DNA of 64,000 bases from Roseibium algicola (lineage in GTDB: Bacteria > Pseudomonadota > Alphaproteobacteria > Rhizobiales > Stappiaceae), in contig NZ_CP019630.1 of assembly GCF_001999245.1 (NCBI RefSeq), positions 4,617,001-4,681,000 on the forward strand, in the 5' to 3' direction. Below the pieces are notes generated by a model, which searched no databases, was not told the origin of the DNA, and saw only the letters and a list, made by a program, of their open reading frames with translations. The translations under genes and the position numbers were made by a program. Shown here piece by piece: positions 15,299-24,167 of the stretch; positions within the stretch are counted from its first letter, which is position 1, and every line of letters begins with the position of its first letter.

Positions 15299-16387
15299 TC
15301 AGCCGTTTTTGGCCAGGGGAATGGGCTCGTCGGCAAACCTGGCCTGGATCTCCTCCACTTCCTTCTTCTTGCTCAGGAAGGCGGCAATGCACTCCGGGTC
15401 GAAGTCGCTGCCTGATTTTTCTTCCAGAAAGCTGAAGGCCCGTTCGTTGGTCCACGCGGACTTGTAGGGGCGTTCCGTCGTCAACGCGTCGAAGACGTCG
15501 GCAACGGCCGCTATCCGGCCGACAAGTGGAATTTCTTCTCCACGCAGGCCATTGGGGTAACCGCTGCCGTCCCAGCGTTCGTGGTGTGTCGCGGCAATCT
15601 GGGTCGCGACCTGCAGCAGTCGGCAACTGGAGCCCTTGAGGATGCCGGCGCCGATTTCCGTGTGCCGGTTGATTTCTTCGCGTTCTTCCGGGGTGAGGGG
15701 GCCGCGTTTCAGCATGATACGGTCCGGAATGCCAACCTTGCCGATGTCGTGCATCGGTGCGGCCATCTTGAGGTCTCGCCGGAACTCCATGCTCATGCCG
15801 AGTTCTTCGGCAATCAACTCGCAGAAGTTCGCCATGCGAAGGGTATGCATGGCCGTGTCGAGGTCCTTGTATTCGGAAGCAAGGATCAGCCGGTGAACGA
15901 TTTCCTCGCCGCGCTTCCGGAGTTCGGTCGTTGCCCTGTCGACTTCCTCTTTCAGCCATTCCGCCCGGGTGGCGAGTTTGCGCTGTGCCTCGGCCAGCTT
16001 GGTCAGGTTCCGGACACGGGCCTTGAATTCCACCACCTCGAGCGGCTTGTTCAGAAAATCGACAGCACCGGAGGTCAGGGCCTCGATGCGCGTGTCCCGG
16101 TCCTTGTCTGCCGTCACGATCACCATCGGCTTGTCAGTATGGGCGGGGTGCTGATGAATTTCCTTGATGAGCTCGATGCCGTTGAGGCCCGGCAATTGAT
16201 AGTCGATGATCGCCACATCGAATTCGACCATGTCGAGTGCCGCGATCAGGTCGATGGGATGGGAAAAGCTGACTGCGTGGCATCCGGGGATGCGCTCCAC
16301 AAGCCGTTCCATGATCATGCGGTTGGTGGGATCGTCTTCGACCAGCAGGATGCGGAAATCGGTGTCGGCAAGCGGTGTGTCGGTCAT
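15299..16387 (-). CDS. Response regulator with HD-GYP domain (probable c-di-GMP phosphodiesterase)
   Basis: 362 residues: REC domain (about 12-130; phosphoacceptor Asp62 in AIIDYQLPG) and a coiled linker, then an HD-GYP domain. The HD-GYP signature residues are present: His181 (AMHTLRMA), His213-Asp214 (MHDIGKVGIPD), His242, HHE at 268-270, and the GYP triplet in RWDGSGYP. A complete set suggests active hydrolysis of cyclic di-GMP. Its start overlaps the stop of the hybrid kinase by four bases, so it is the output of that kinase. Last gene of a three-gene operon. Confidence 0.93.
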   Translation of the reverse strand: MTDTPLADTDFRILLVEDDPTNRMIMERLVERIPGCHAVSFSHPIDLIAALDMVEFDVAIIDYQLPGLNGIELIKEIHQHPAHTDKPMVIVTADKDRDTRIEALTSGAVDFLNKPLEVVEFKARVRNLTKLAEAQRKLATRAEWLKEEVDRATTELRKRGEEIVHRLILASEYKDLDTAMHTLRMANFCELIAEELGMSMEFRRDLKMAAPMHDIGKVGIPDRIMLKRGPLTPEEREEINRHTEIGAGILKGSSCRLLQVATQIAATHHERWDGSGYPNGLRGEEIPLVGRIAAVADVFDALTTERPYKSAWTNERAFSFLEEKSGSDFDPECIAAFLSKKKEVEEIQARFADEPIPLAKNG

Positions 16388-18705
16388 ATCGCAATCTTCC
16401 GGTATCTGTTTTTTGCTTTTTCCAGCTCCACCGTCAGGAGTGTCACCTGGTTGGAGGTTTCGATGCTGGTGCGAAGTGCGTCCGCAGTTTTTGAGAGGGT
16501 CGTAAATCCGAGATTGTCCGCCGCACCTTTCAGTGTGTGCAGCAGCCGGTCGTAGCTTTCCCCATCACCCGAGCTTGCTGCCTCGGTGACTTGCACAACG
16601 AGAGTGTCGGCATTTTCAAAGAAGGCATTCACCAGAGAATGGAAAATCTCCTCGCCAAGTTCCTCGCGCAGCTCAGCTCGTCGGGCATCCCCTTTCTCTT
16701 CTCCGGCAAGGCGAACCACATTGGCATTTGGCGTCGCGGCGTCGGATTGAGCCGGATGCATTGGTTCCGTCGGTTCCGGAGAACCTGGGGATGTCGGCAG
16801 GTCGGTGGTGCCTTCTGCTGAAGTGTCCGAAGGACCATATTCACGCAGGATGGTCGCAAGCCTCTGGAAGGTGACGGGCTTGGACTCGAAGGCATTCATG
16901 CCCGCGTCCAGGCAGTCCTGGCGGTGCCGGTCGGAAGCATTTGCCGTCATTGCGATGATGGGCAGCTTGTCGAATGGAGCGCCGATGTTCCGTATCAGCC
17001 GTGTTGCCGCGATCCCGTCGAGATCAGGCATCTGCACGTCCATCAGCACGAGATCGAAAGTGGCGTCCTGCACACGTTTGATTGCCTCCCTGCCGTCGCT
17101 GGCAACGATGACTTCCTGACCCAGTCTCTCCAGCAACTTGGTTGCGACACGCTGGTTTATGACGTTGTCCTCCACGAGCAGAACACGCAGACGGGGGATC
17201 AATGCAGTTGGGGGCGAACCGCTCTCCAAACCGGTGAGATTCGCCGCAGGGGCGTGTGCCAGTTGAACCGGCAAGGTGAAGCTGAAGGTCGCGCCTTCGC
17301 CAGGAACACTGAACACACCTATCGATCCACCCATCGCCTCGACGATCTGTTTGCAGATGGCAAGGCCGAGGCCTGTGCCGCCAAAGCGTCGGCTGATCGA
17401 GGAATCGACCTGGTGGAATGCGGTAAAGAGCTGCTTTTGTGCCTCTTCGGCAATGCCGATACCGGAATCCTTGACGCTGATCTTCAGTTCCAGGGTCTCG
17501 GCGATAACTTTTCCGGCAACCACATCGACGTGGATTGAGCCGTTTTCGGTGAATTTCACGGCATTGGATAGCAGGTTGAGCAGGACGCGCTTCAGCCGGG
17601 TGGGATCGCTCTTGATGAAAGCTTTTTCAAGCGTCGGGTCGATATGAAGTTTGAGCTCGTCATTTTGCTCGAGCGCCTTGCCTTCCACGACAGCTGCCGC
17701 CTCTCGCACCAGTTCGTCGAGCCGGAAGACAATCTGTTCGGTCTCAAGGGATCCGTATTCGATCTTCGCAAAGTCGAGGATCTCGTTGATCATCTCCAGC
17801 AGTGTATTGCCGGAACTTGTGATGGTGCGGACGTAGCCGGTTTCTTCTTCCGGAAGCTGTTTTTGTGCCAGAAGTTCGGCCATGCCGAGAATGCCGTTCA
17901 GCGGGGTGCGGATTTCATGTCCGATCGTGGCCAGAAACTCCGACTTGGCCTTGTTGCCAGCTTCTGCTGCTTCATAGGCTTTCTCGAATTCCTCTGCGGC
18001 CTTGTTCATGTCTTCTCGCGTCTGTTTCACGATGCGGACCTGCAGAAGCATATGCAGGGCGAGAAAGAGCGCGGCGACGACGATCGCGAACATGAAGAGG
18101 AAGGCCAGCATCTGCACATGGAAGACGTCGTTGCGGGCTTCGGCGCGTGCTTCTGAAATCGTCGCGTTCGTGCGGACAAGAAATTCGTTCGTGGCGCTAC
18201 GAATTTTTTCGAGCGTTTCTTCGACAGGCGCAAAGTCGATGTCGGAGTAGTTCTTTTTCGCTGCGATTTCATTGAAGACAGGTTCGATGGCCAGGATCTT
18301 GGTCTGAATGGTCGTGATCCTGGATCTGAAGTTCGGACTTTGCTCGAAGAAGACGTTGTATTTGGAGTTGGCGAGGACCGAGAGACGCGAATAGAGGATG
18401 TCATAACGCGTTACGAGATCTCGCGGTGCTACGGCTTCCTGCGCCGCTTCGATACCGGCCTCGCCGATACGATATTTGACGTGTTGTACCAGCTCGTAGA
18501 CGGCACGTGTTTCGCGGTCGAGCTGATAGACAGCCCAGATTGCGTCTTCACGGATAGCGTCATGCAACTGGCCTTCACGTTTGACCAGCATTGAAAAGAT
18601 GGCAAGGACCGTACAGACAAGAAAGATCTGGACGACGAGAACGGATTTCGTCGCCCTTGCAGCCTGTTCAACGGCCTTGCCGCCTATTTCGAGCTGATTT
18701 TTCAC
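16384..18705 (-). CDS. Hybrid sensor histidine kinase with REC and HPt domains
   Basis: 773 residues. Membrane segments at about 21-41 and 197-221 flank a helical periplasmic sensor region of about 155 residues that I do not recognise with certainty. Then dimerisation/phosphoacceptor His263 (IGHEIRTPLN), HATPase with NLLSNAVKF, DSGIGIAE and FGGTGLGLAI, REC domain with Asp556 (LVLMDVQMP), and a C-terminal HPt domain with His723 (LHTLKGAADNLGF). This is a complete His-Asp-His relay feeding the next gene's REC. It overlaps its neighbours on both sides by four bases. Confidence 0.94.
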   Translation of the reverse strand: MKNQLEIGGKAVEQAARATKSVLVVQIFLVCTVLAIFSMLVKREGQLHDAIREDAIWAVYQLDRETRAVYELVQHVKYRIGEAGIEAAQEAVAPRDLVTRYDILYSRLSVLANSKYNVFFEQSPNFRSRITTIQTKILAIEPVFNEIAAKKNYSDIDFAPVEETLEKIRSATNEFLVRTNATISEARAEARNDVFHVQMLAFLFMFAIVVAALFLALHMLLQVRIVKQTREDMNKAAEEFEKAYEAAEAGNKAKSEFLATIGHEIRTPLNGILGMAELLAQKQLPEEETGYVRTITSSGNTLLEMINEILDFAKIEYGSLETEQIVFRLDELVREAAAVVEGKALEQNDELKLHIDPTLEKAFIKSDPTRLKRVLLNLLSNAVKFTENGSIHVDVVAGKVIAETLELKISVKDSGIGIAEEAQKQLFTAFHQVDSSISRRFGGTGLGLAICKQIVEAMGGSIGVFSVPGEGATFSFTLPVQLAHAPAANLTGLESGSPPTALIPRLRVLLVEDNVINQRVATKLLERLGQEVIVASDGREAIKRVQDATFDLVLMDVQMPDLDGIAATRLIRNIGAPFDKLPIIAMTANASDRHRQDCLDAGMNAFESKPVTFQRLATILREYGPSDTSAEGTTDLPTSPGSPEPTEPMHPAQSDAATPNANVVRLAGEEKGDARRAELREELGEEIFHSLVNAFFENADTLVVQVTEAASSGDGESYDRLLHTLKGAADNLGFTTLSKTADALRTSIETSNQVTLLTVELEKAKNRYRKIAI

Positions 18706-19205
18706 TCGACTACTTCAACTTCACGGATTTGCCAGACCGAACGGGAGAAGTATTTCTCGTTGAAGAGTTCCGGGTTCGTGTCGAAAGGGTAGATCAGGAA
18801 CAGGGGGCCCTTGTCGCGAACGGACATGTAGTCGCCGTTCATTTTGGTCGCCAGCATCGTGTCGAAGTCCTCGGCATCTTCTACCGGTACTTCTGCACTG
18901 TAGTCGTTGAGAGCCTTGACGATCAGTTTGGAACCGCGTGCGCCAACTTCCTCCAGCACTGCGCGCAGCTGAGGGCCGGAAAAGGCAGTGGTGCCCTCAG
19001 TCCAGGGTGTCTCGAGCGTCTTGGAGATTTCTGTAAGGCCTTCCAGCATCTCCATGTCGAATTCAGCGCTGTCACCTTTGTTGGTGTTCTTGATGTTTCC
19101 GGTCACAACGAGGACGACATCACCTGTTGGTGCCGGAAGGTTGGCAGCCTGAACGGCAGAGCTGATCATCAGCGCCCCAGCCAGGAGGCTCAGTAAGGTT
19201 TTCAT
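18702..19205 (-). CDS. Periplasmic molybdopterin-oxidoreductase-fold-like protein, kinase partner
   Basis: 167 residues with a signal peptide (MKTLLSLLAGALMISSAVQA). The mature part (VVLVVTGNI, FDMEMLEGLTEISKTLETPW, FSGPQLRAVLEEVGA, IYPFDTNPEL, WQIREVEV) resembles small proteins annotated as oxidoreductase molybdopterin-binding-domain-like. No cysteine that could bind a molybdopterin is present in the mature protein, so it is more likely a binding or sensing subunit than an enzyme. Its stop overlaps the start of the hybrid kinase, making a sensor-protein role plausible (inference). Confidence 0.7.
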   Translation of the reverse strand: MKTLLSLLAGALMISSAVQAANLPAPTGDVVLVVTGNIKNTNKGDSAEFDMEMLEGLTEISKTLETPWTEGTTAFSGPQLRAVLEEVGARGSKLIVKALNDYSAEVPVEDAEDFDTMLATKMNGDYMSVRDKGPLFLIYPFDTNPELFNEKYFSRSVWQIREVEVVE

Positions 19206-19517
19206 GGCGTTTCCCTGTTTACTTGTGCGTTACTGTAATTTTTGACAGTAAACTTGTTTTCATTAGTTCCTCTGCGGAACTTGGATACGCCAAGAGCCTT
19301 TAATCAAATGCAAATTAAATGGGCAAACATCTGGTTAACTTCATCAAGTAAAGTAAATATTTTTGTCATTTATGTGTTTTAAATCAATATTTTAAAAGGT
19401 TGCGATGTGATGAATTTATTTAATTCGAGCACGAGTAAATGACACAGTGATGGCTCGCTGCAAGCAGGTAGAGTATTGTGATTTATTACTATTCAATGGC
19501 AATGCGCGTTTAAGCGT
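19206..19517. other. AT-rich intergenic region upstream of the phosphorelay operon
   Basis: About 310 bases with markedly lower GC than the surroundings and no credible gene. It must contain the promoter of the minus-strand operon. Two dyads are visible: TTACTGT (19230-19236) with ACAGTAA (19245-19251), and AGTTCC (19265-19270) with GGAACT (19276-19281). Either could be a regulator site; neither is identified. Confidence 0.5.
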
Positions 19518-19879
19518 TTGGGTCTCATTCGGATGCGCGGAAATGGCGCTCAAGAAGCGACGATCCGGGCAGCGTTTCAACGGGATTGCGCCGAAACGCT
19601 TCCGTTGGCAAACAGCCGCCCATGGGCGCCGCGCAGACGGCAATGGCGGGTACGTCCGCGTTTTTCGATATCCACCTGGAGGGGCGGGCCTACATGTTTG
19701 GGGACAGGGTGACCGTAACCGATTTTGCGGTCGGTGCCTTGTCGGCGTTGGCGCTGAACCCGCAATCGCGTATGCCGTTGGAAGGCCATGCCAACATCAT
19801 TGCCTGGTATCAGCGGCTGGAAGCAGTGCCGAGCTGGTCCATTACGGCACCTGCACGCCTGATGGAAGCTGCCGAATAG
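19518..19879 (+). pseudogene. Glutathione S-transferase remnant
   Basis: The 3' part encodes a recognisable GST C-terminal domain: FFDIHLEGRAYMFGDRVTVT followed by DFAVGAL and NIIAWYQRLEAVPSW. Upstream, GST-like sequence (AAFQRDCAETLPLAN) lies in a different frame, so a frameshift separates the two pieces. The N-terminal thioredoxin-like domain that binds glutathione is absent; AT-rich non-coding DNA stands in its place. A short frame beginning at 19586 could still be translated but would lack the active site. Best read as a decayed gene. Confidence 0.6.
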
Positions 19880-19935
19880 GCCATGCACGCGGCGGCCGGG
19901 ATCCGGCCGCCGCGGCACACTGCTGACTTAGGGTG

Positions 19936-20700
19936 TCAGAGGTTCTGACCGCCCGAGACTTCAATGCGCTGGCCGGTCATCCAGCCGGTATTGCCGCTCA
20001 AAAGCGCGGTGATGGCTCCGCCGATGTCATCCGGAAGGCCGGCACGGCCCATGGCTGTCATGGAGGCGACCACCTTGTTGAGTTCCGGATTGTCACGCAC
20101 GGCACCGCCACCGAAATCCGTTTCAATGGCGCCAGGCGCCAGCGTGTTGACGGCGATGTGTCGAGATCCCAGTTCCTTGGCCAGATAGCGGGTCAGAACT
20201 TCAATCGCGCCTTTCATGGTCGCGTAGGCGGAATAGCCGGGCAGGGAGAACCGGGCAAGGCCGGACGATACGTTCAGAATGCGGCCGCCATCCGCGATCA
20301 GCGGTAGCAACTGCTGGGTCAGGAAAAAGACTCCCTTCACGTGAACATTCATCAACTGGTCGAAATCGGTCTCAGTCGTCTCGGCGAATGGCTTGTGAAT
20401 GCCCGTGCCGGCGTTGTTGACCAGGAAATCGAAACTGTCGCGCTGCCAGGTCTGCTGTAACACGGTTTTCAATGCGTCCGTGAATGCGGGGAAGCCGGAT
20501 GTGTCGGCAGTATCGAGCTGCAGGGCAACAGCCCTGGCACCCAGCGCTTCCACTTCGGCAACGACCTGTTCGGCCTCTTCCTTGCTGGTCCTGTATGTCA
20601 AGACCGTGTCGATACCGTTCTTGGCAAGATGAAGAACAGTGTTGCGGCCAAGGCCGCGGCTGCCGCCGGTGATGAGGGCGATCTTGGGGGAGGTGGTCAT
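19936..20700 (-). CDS. Short-chain dehydrogenase/reductase (SDR)
   Basis: 254 residues from ATG 20700, with GGAG nine bases upstream; the frame continues for 59 codons into the divergent control region but that is not coding-like. Classical SDR: cofactor loop TGGSRGLGRN, NNAG (LVNNAGTGI), catalytic Ser (NVSSG), YxxxK in YSAYATMKG, and C-terminal GWMTGQRIEVSGGQNL. The TYRTSKEEA segment after beta-2 suggests NADP(H) preference. Substrate unknown. Divergent from an AraC-type regulator that probably controls it. Confidence 0.9.
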   Translation of the reverse strand: MTTSPKIALITGGSRGLGRNTVLHLAKNGIDTVLTYRTSKEEAEQVVAEVEALGARAVALQLDTADTSGFPAFTDALKTVLQQTWQRDSFDFLVNNAGTGIHKPFAETTETDFDQLMNVHVKGVFFLTQQLLPLIADGGRILNVSSGLARFSLPGYSAYATMKGAIEVLTRYLAKELGSRHIAVNTLAPGAIETDFGGGAVRDNPELNKVVASMTAMGRAGLPDDIGGAITALLSGNTGWMTGQRIEVSGGQNL

Positions 20701-20790
20701 GTTATTGGCTCCAGTGTTGTGGGGCGTGATGTCGATGACCATGAGATAGTCCGTAGCGAGACGTGTTGTGTGCCGGTTTCTCCAGAAGAC

Positions 20791-20815
20791 TTGCCTGATC
20801 CTACAAATCAGGCAA
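20791..20815. promoter_or_regulatory. Perfect dyad in SDR/AraC divergent region
   Basis: TTGCCTGAT (20791-20799) and ATCAGGCAA (20807-20815), nine matching bases around a seven-base spacer, midway between the divergent starts at 20700 and 20876. No T-run follows, so a regulator-binding site is likelier than a terminator. Confidence 0.55.
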
Positions 20816-20875
20816 CCTGCATGCTTGCCATCACCAACCGGCGGGCGTATCGCTGGGTTCTTGACGGAGGGAACC

Positions 20876-21772
20876 ATGCAGGCAGACGAGCTTATCCGGA
20901 AAGTTGTTGCATTTGCTGATGATCATGGCGCGGGGGGCGATCCTTTTCCTGTTGGTGCTGGTGGCATGACGCTGGTGCGTCAACGCCGGCCAACCCTGAT
21001 CTATCCGATCGTCTACCAACCGATTTTCTGCCTGGTTCTCCAAGGGGAGAAGCAGACATATCTCGGATCGAATACCGTCCGGTTCGGTGCCATGCAGTCA
21101 CTGATTGTCGGGCTGGATCTGCCCGCGCAGGCACGGGTCGTGCGTGCGAGCCAGGCCGAGCCCTATGTTGCGCTCGCCATTCCACTGGACATGGCACTGA
21201 TCCGCGAACTTGCTCTGGAGCTGGACCGGCCGGGTAAAACATCTCTGGCTGCACGCGCCGTTGCAAGCGGCAGGGCAGATGCGGCAATCGTCGATGCCAT
21301 GCGGCGCCTGTTCGAGCTTGCGGAGATGCCGGAGGCAGGCAAGGTGTTGCTGCCGTTGATCTTGCGAGAGATCCACTACTGGCTGCTGACCGCCGAACAT
21401 GGCGCGATCCTGCGTCAGATTTCAGAGCAGGACAGTCACGCGGCCCGCATCGCCAAGGTCATTGCCGGCATACGCCGGAACATTGCGGCGTCCTTGCGGG
21501 TGGACGATCTTGCCGGTGAGGCAGGTATGAGCGTGTCTGCCTTCCATGCGCACTTCAAGGATATTACCGGCACCAGTCCGCTGCAGTTTCAAAAGCAGTT
21601 GCGGCTGATGGAGGCACGCCGGCTGCTGCAGGCGGAAAAACTGTCCGTCTCGCGCGCGGCGTTCCAGGTGGGTTACGAAAGCGCGACCCAGTTCAGCCGA
21701 GAGTACGCCCGGCATTTCGGTCTGCCGCCGCGCGCCGACAAGGCGAACGAACCTGCCCAGGCGGCCTTCTGA
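20876..21772 (+). CDS. AraC family transcriptional regulator
   Basis: 298 residues from ATG 20876, with GGAGGG upstream. The N-terminal AraC_N-type cupin domain has the family wording YQPIFCLVLQGEKQTYLG and VRASQAEPYVALAIPLD. The C-terminal double helix-turn-helix contains VDDLAGEAGMSVSAFHAHFK and VSRAAFQVGYESATQFSREY. This subfamily is often divergent from an SDR or aldo-keto reductase that it activates, which fits the neighbour here. The effector is unknown. Confidence 0.92.
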   Translation: MQADELIRKVVAFADDHGAGGDPFPVGAGGMTLVRQRRPTLIYPIVYQPIFCLVLQGEKQTYLGSNTVRFGAMQSLIVGLDLPAQARVVRASQAEPYVALAIPLDMALIRELALELDRPGKTSLAARAVASGRADAAIVDAMRRLFELAEMPEAGKVLLPLILREIHYWLLTAEHGAILRQISEQDSHAARIAKVIAGIRRNIAASLRVDDLAGEAGMSVSAFHAHFKDITGTSPLQFQKQLRLMEARRLLQAEKLSVSRAAFQVGYESATQFSREYARHFGLPPRADKANEPAQAAF

Positions 21773-21796
21773 CCGTCCGGGCAGCGTCTGATTTGA

Positions 21797-22708
21797 TTAG
21801 AGGAACAGTTCGCCCCGAGCGACAAGCGTCGCCTGACCGCCGATCCTGACCGCATGCATCTTGCCGCCCTCGATGTCGATTTCAAGGTCGATCAGGGATG
21901 GCCGTCCCATCTCGAAACCCTGTTCGATGCGGATATGGTGGGTGCCGTTGGGAAGGTCGTCGTAGTAGTCGACCACACCTGCGAATGCCGCTGCGGCAGA
22001 ACCTGTCGCGGGATCTTCTGGAATACCCATGTCGGGCGCAAACAGGCGGGCGTGGAAAGCGCTGTCATGGGAGCGGGTTTCGCGGCAATAGACATAAGCG
22101 TCCGTATTGCCGTTCTTGCCGAAGCCCGCGTTCCACATGGCCGGCACCGGTTTGGCGCGCGCCAAGGCATCCAGATCGCGCACCGGCACGAAGGTGAAGG
22201 GAGGGCCTACGCGGAAGCGGGAGGGGCCATGGTTCTCGAACCCGATGTCACTCGGCTCCAGGTTGAGCGCGGCGGCGATCAGTTCGACGTTGTTGGTCGG
22301 TCCGGCGGGCTCCGGCAGGCTGGGAACGTCGAACTCGGCAAAGGCGGCTGCGTGCTCGCGCAGGATAACCGCGCAGCGCACGGTGCCGATCTGCTGCTTC
22401 AGAACAACAACGGCATCCTGCTCGCCCGAAATATCGCCAAAGCGTTCCGTTGCCAGAAGGATGGCCGTACCGACGGTCGGGTGCCCGGCGAACGGCAATT
22501 CCATCTTGGGAGTGAAGATCCGCATGGTGGCGGAATGCCCGGGCTTTTCCGGCGGGAAGACGAAGACCGTTTCGGAAAGATTGAACTCACCGGCGATCTT
22601 CTGCATCTGCTCGTCGCTCAGCCCCTCGGAGTCCAGAACCACCGCCAGGGGGTTCCCGGCAAGGCTCGTGTTTGTGAAGACATCCAGGATCGCGTAGCGG
22701 CGGCTCAT
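21797..22708 (-). CDS. PhzF family isomerase-like protein
   Basis: 303 residues of the diaminopimelate-epimerase-like PhzF fold. Family landmarks: YAILDVFTNTSLAGNPLAVV at the start, the conserved glutamate in FNLSETVF, PFAGHPTVGTA, and GIPEDPATGSAAAAFAG. No phenazine genes are nearby, so a role in phenazine synthesis is not implied; most members have no assigned substrate. The 227 bases upstream, before the GNAT-Nudix gene end, show no recognisable gene. Confidence 0.92.
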   Translation of the reverse strand: MSRRYAILDVFTNTSLAGNPLAVVLDSEGLSDEQMQKIAGEFNLSETVFVFPPEKPGHSATMRIFTPKMELPFAGHPTVGTAILLATERFGDISGEQDAVVVLKQQIGTVRCAVILREHAAAFAEFDVPSLPEPAGPTNNVELIAAALNLEPSDIGFENHGPSRFRVGPPFTFVPVRDLDALARAKPVPAMWNAGFGKNGNTDAYVYCRETRSHDSAFHARLFAPDMGIPEDPATGSAAAAFAGVVDYYDDLPNGTHHIRIEQGFEMGRPSLIDLEIDIEGGKMHAVRIGGQATLVARGELFL

Positions 22709-22935
22709 ACTTCTCTTCTCCCTGTCGCCGCCTGCCGGCCTTCAAACGAAGTCAGGCGAGGGGCTCAAACGTTGTAAAACAACCAACCTGTCCGCATCGG
22801 ACGGCCCGTGCAAACCACGGTGCCGGCTTCAAAGGTGAGCGGACTTTTGCATTTTCAGGCAAGTCCTGCCAGTGCTTAGTGCGCATTCTTGGTGAACAAA
22901 ATATTGCCGTTCCCGGCCGTCTCGCCGAGTGCCCT

Positions 22936-24087
22936 TCATGGCAGCAGATATTTGCCGAGCGAGCGGGCGTAAGGCACGATGGCACTGTCCTCAAGGTCTG
23001 CGCGCGTGCGAATGATGCGCATATCGGCAAGCTCCTGTTCTTCCGACGCCTCTGAAAAACGCAGGATCTCCGTGCGCAACTCTTCCGCGAGGCGGGGGAC
23101 ATCCATCAGCTGGCCGATGGAAATTCGCCAGCCGTCGAATGTCACCAGCAGCCCGGCAGGCTGGACGTCGTCTCGTTTGAGGCCTGTTTCCTCTTCAAGT
23201 TCCCGGTAGATCGCCCCGACAACGTCGACCTTGCCATCTTCGGTCAGGTCGGTCGGGTCGAGATTGCCACCCGGAGGGTAGATCATGCCCGCTGTGGCGG
23301 TCTTTCGGGACATGACACCATAAAGCAATGCGCCCTCGGCGGACCTCAGGATGGCGGAGCCGAAGAGATTGAACGAGCTTGCATCGGGCGCACCCCAGTC
23401 GCGCCACGCCAGGAAAGCGGCAAAGGAACATTCCGCGCAGGTGCCGTTAAAGGTGCCGTCCTTGAACTCGAACCCGGTCAACTTCATGGTTCGGCCATTC
23501 CAAAGCATGGGAATGCGCTTCCTGGCTTCCTCGAAATACGCATCGATGGCGTCTGCATGCTTCGTTTCAAAAGCCCAGGGTTTGTCCGAAACCTCGATGT
23601 TCAGCGCTTCCACCCGGTAAACCGCAGGTGCCAGCGGTTTTTCCATCAGGGGGATTTCCTTGCCGGGCGACATCTCGCTTGGTCGAGTCGCCATCGTCCG
23701 AAACCCGCGCTTTTCGTAAAAGGGGCCCGCGTTGGCGTCGCTTTCCAGATAAAGCCGGCTCAATCCCTGTCGGTGGGCATGATCCTCCGCGCGCTTCAGC
23801 AGAAGGTCGCCAATGCCCTGACGCTGGGCTTCAGGGGCAACAAACAGGAAATCGACAAGCAGCGTATCTTCTCTTTGGGGAGAGAGACCGGAAAAGGCTA
23901 TGGGCTGACCGTCCCGCTCTGCAACGGTGAGCGTCAGGGACTGGATGGTTGCCTCGGATATTCGCCAGTAGTCGCGAAACTCTGCCATTTTTTCCTCCGG
24001 ATAGCCCCAGGAGGCCTTGGCGCGATGGAGGATATCGGTGAGGGCAGGGGCGTCGGCCTCTGTGGCCGGGCGGAGTTTCAATGGCAT
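22936..24087 (-). CDS. GNAT acetyltransferase-Nudix hydrolase fusion
   Basis: 383 residues in two parts. Residues 1-145 are a GNAT domain: LRPATEADAPALTDILHRAK, VDFLFVAPEAQRQGIGDLLL (acetyl-CoA loop RQGIGD) and GPFYEKRGF. Residues about 165-383 contain a Nudix-like domain whose core RELEEETGL matches REUXEEXGU, while the first half of the Nudix box is altered (Asp where Glu is expected). A CAECSFAAF segment in between is unusual. No frameshift is needed, so it is a true fusion. It may couple hydrolysis of a nucleotide-linked compound to acetylation, but the substrate is unknown. Confidence 0.82.
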   Translation of the reverse strand: MPLKLRPATEADAPALTDILHRAKASWGYPEEKMAEFRDYWRISEATIQSLTLTVAERDGQPIAFSGLSPQREDTLLVDFLFVAPEAQRQGIGDLLLKRAEDHAHRQGLSRLYLESDANAGPFYEKRGFRTMATRPSEMSPGKEIPLMEKPLAPAVYRVEALNIEVSDKPWAFETKHADAIDAYFEEARKRIPMLWNGRTMKLTGFEFKDGTFNGTCAECSFAAFLAWRDWGAPDASSFNLFGSAILRSAEGALLYGVMSRKTATAGMIYPPGGNLDPTDLTEDGKVDVVGAIYRELEEETGLKRDDVQPAGLLVTFDGWRISIGQLMDVPRLAEELRTEILRFSEASEEQELADMRIIRTRADLEDSAIVPYARSLGKYLLP

Positions 24088-24167
24088 GGGCTGTCCAGAT
24101 TGATTGTATCCCGGACAGCCCTAGCCAGACTTTGTGAAAGTTACAAGGCAGCAGGTTCTTTTCAGCC

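Noticed and set aside
19265..19281. AGTTCC/GGAACT dyad as an EcfG (GGAAC) stress promoter
   Set aside because: A GGAAC box is present on both strands but no CGTT-type -10 box is found at 16-18 bases on either.
21797..22708. PhzF as evidence of phenazine synthesis
   Set aside because: No other phz gene is present, and PhzF-like proteins are common in bacteria that make no phenazines.
22709..22935. Possible remnant of a protein between PhzF and the GNAT-Nudix gene (TFEAGTVVCTGRPMRTGWLF)
   Set aside because: Stops occur on both sides and no family could be recognised, so it is not listed as a pseudogene.
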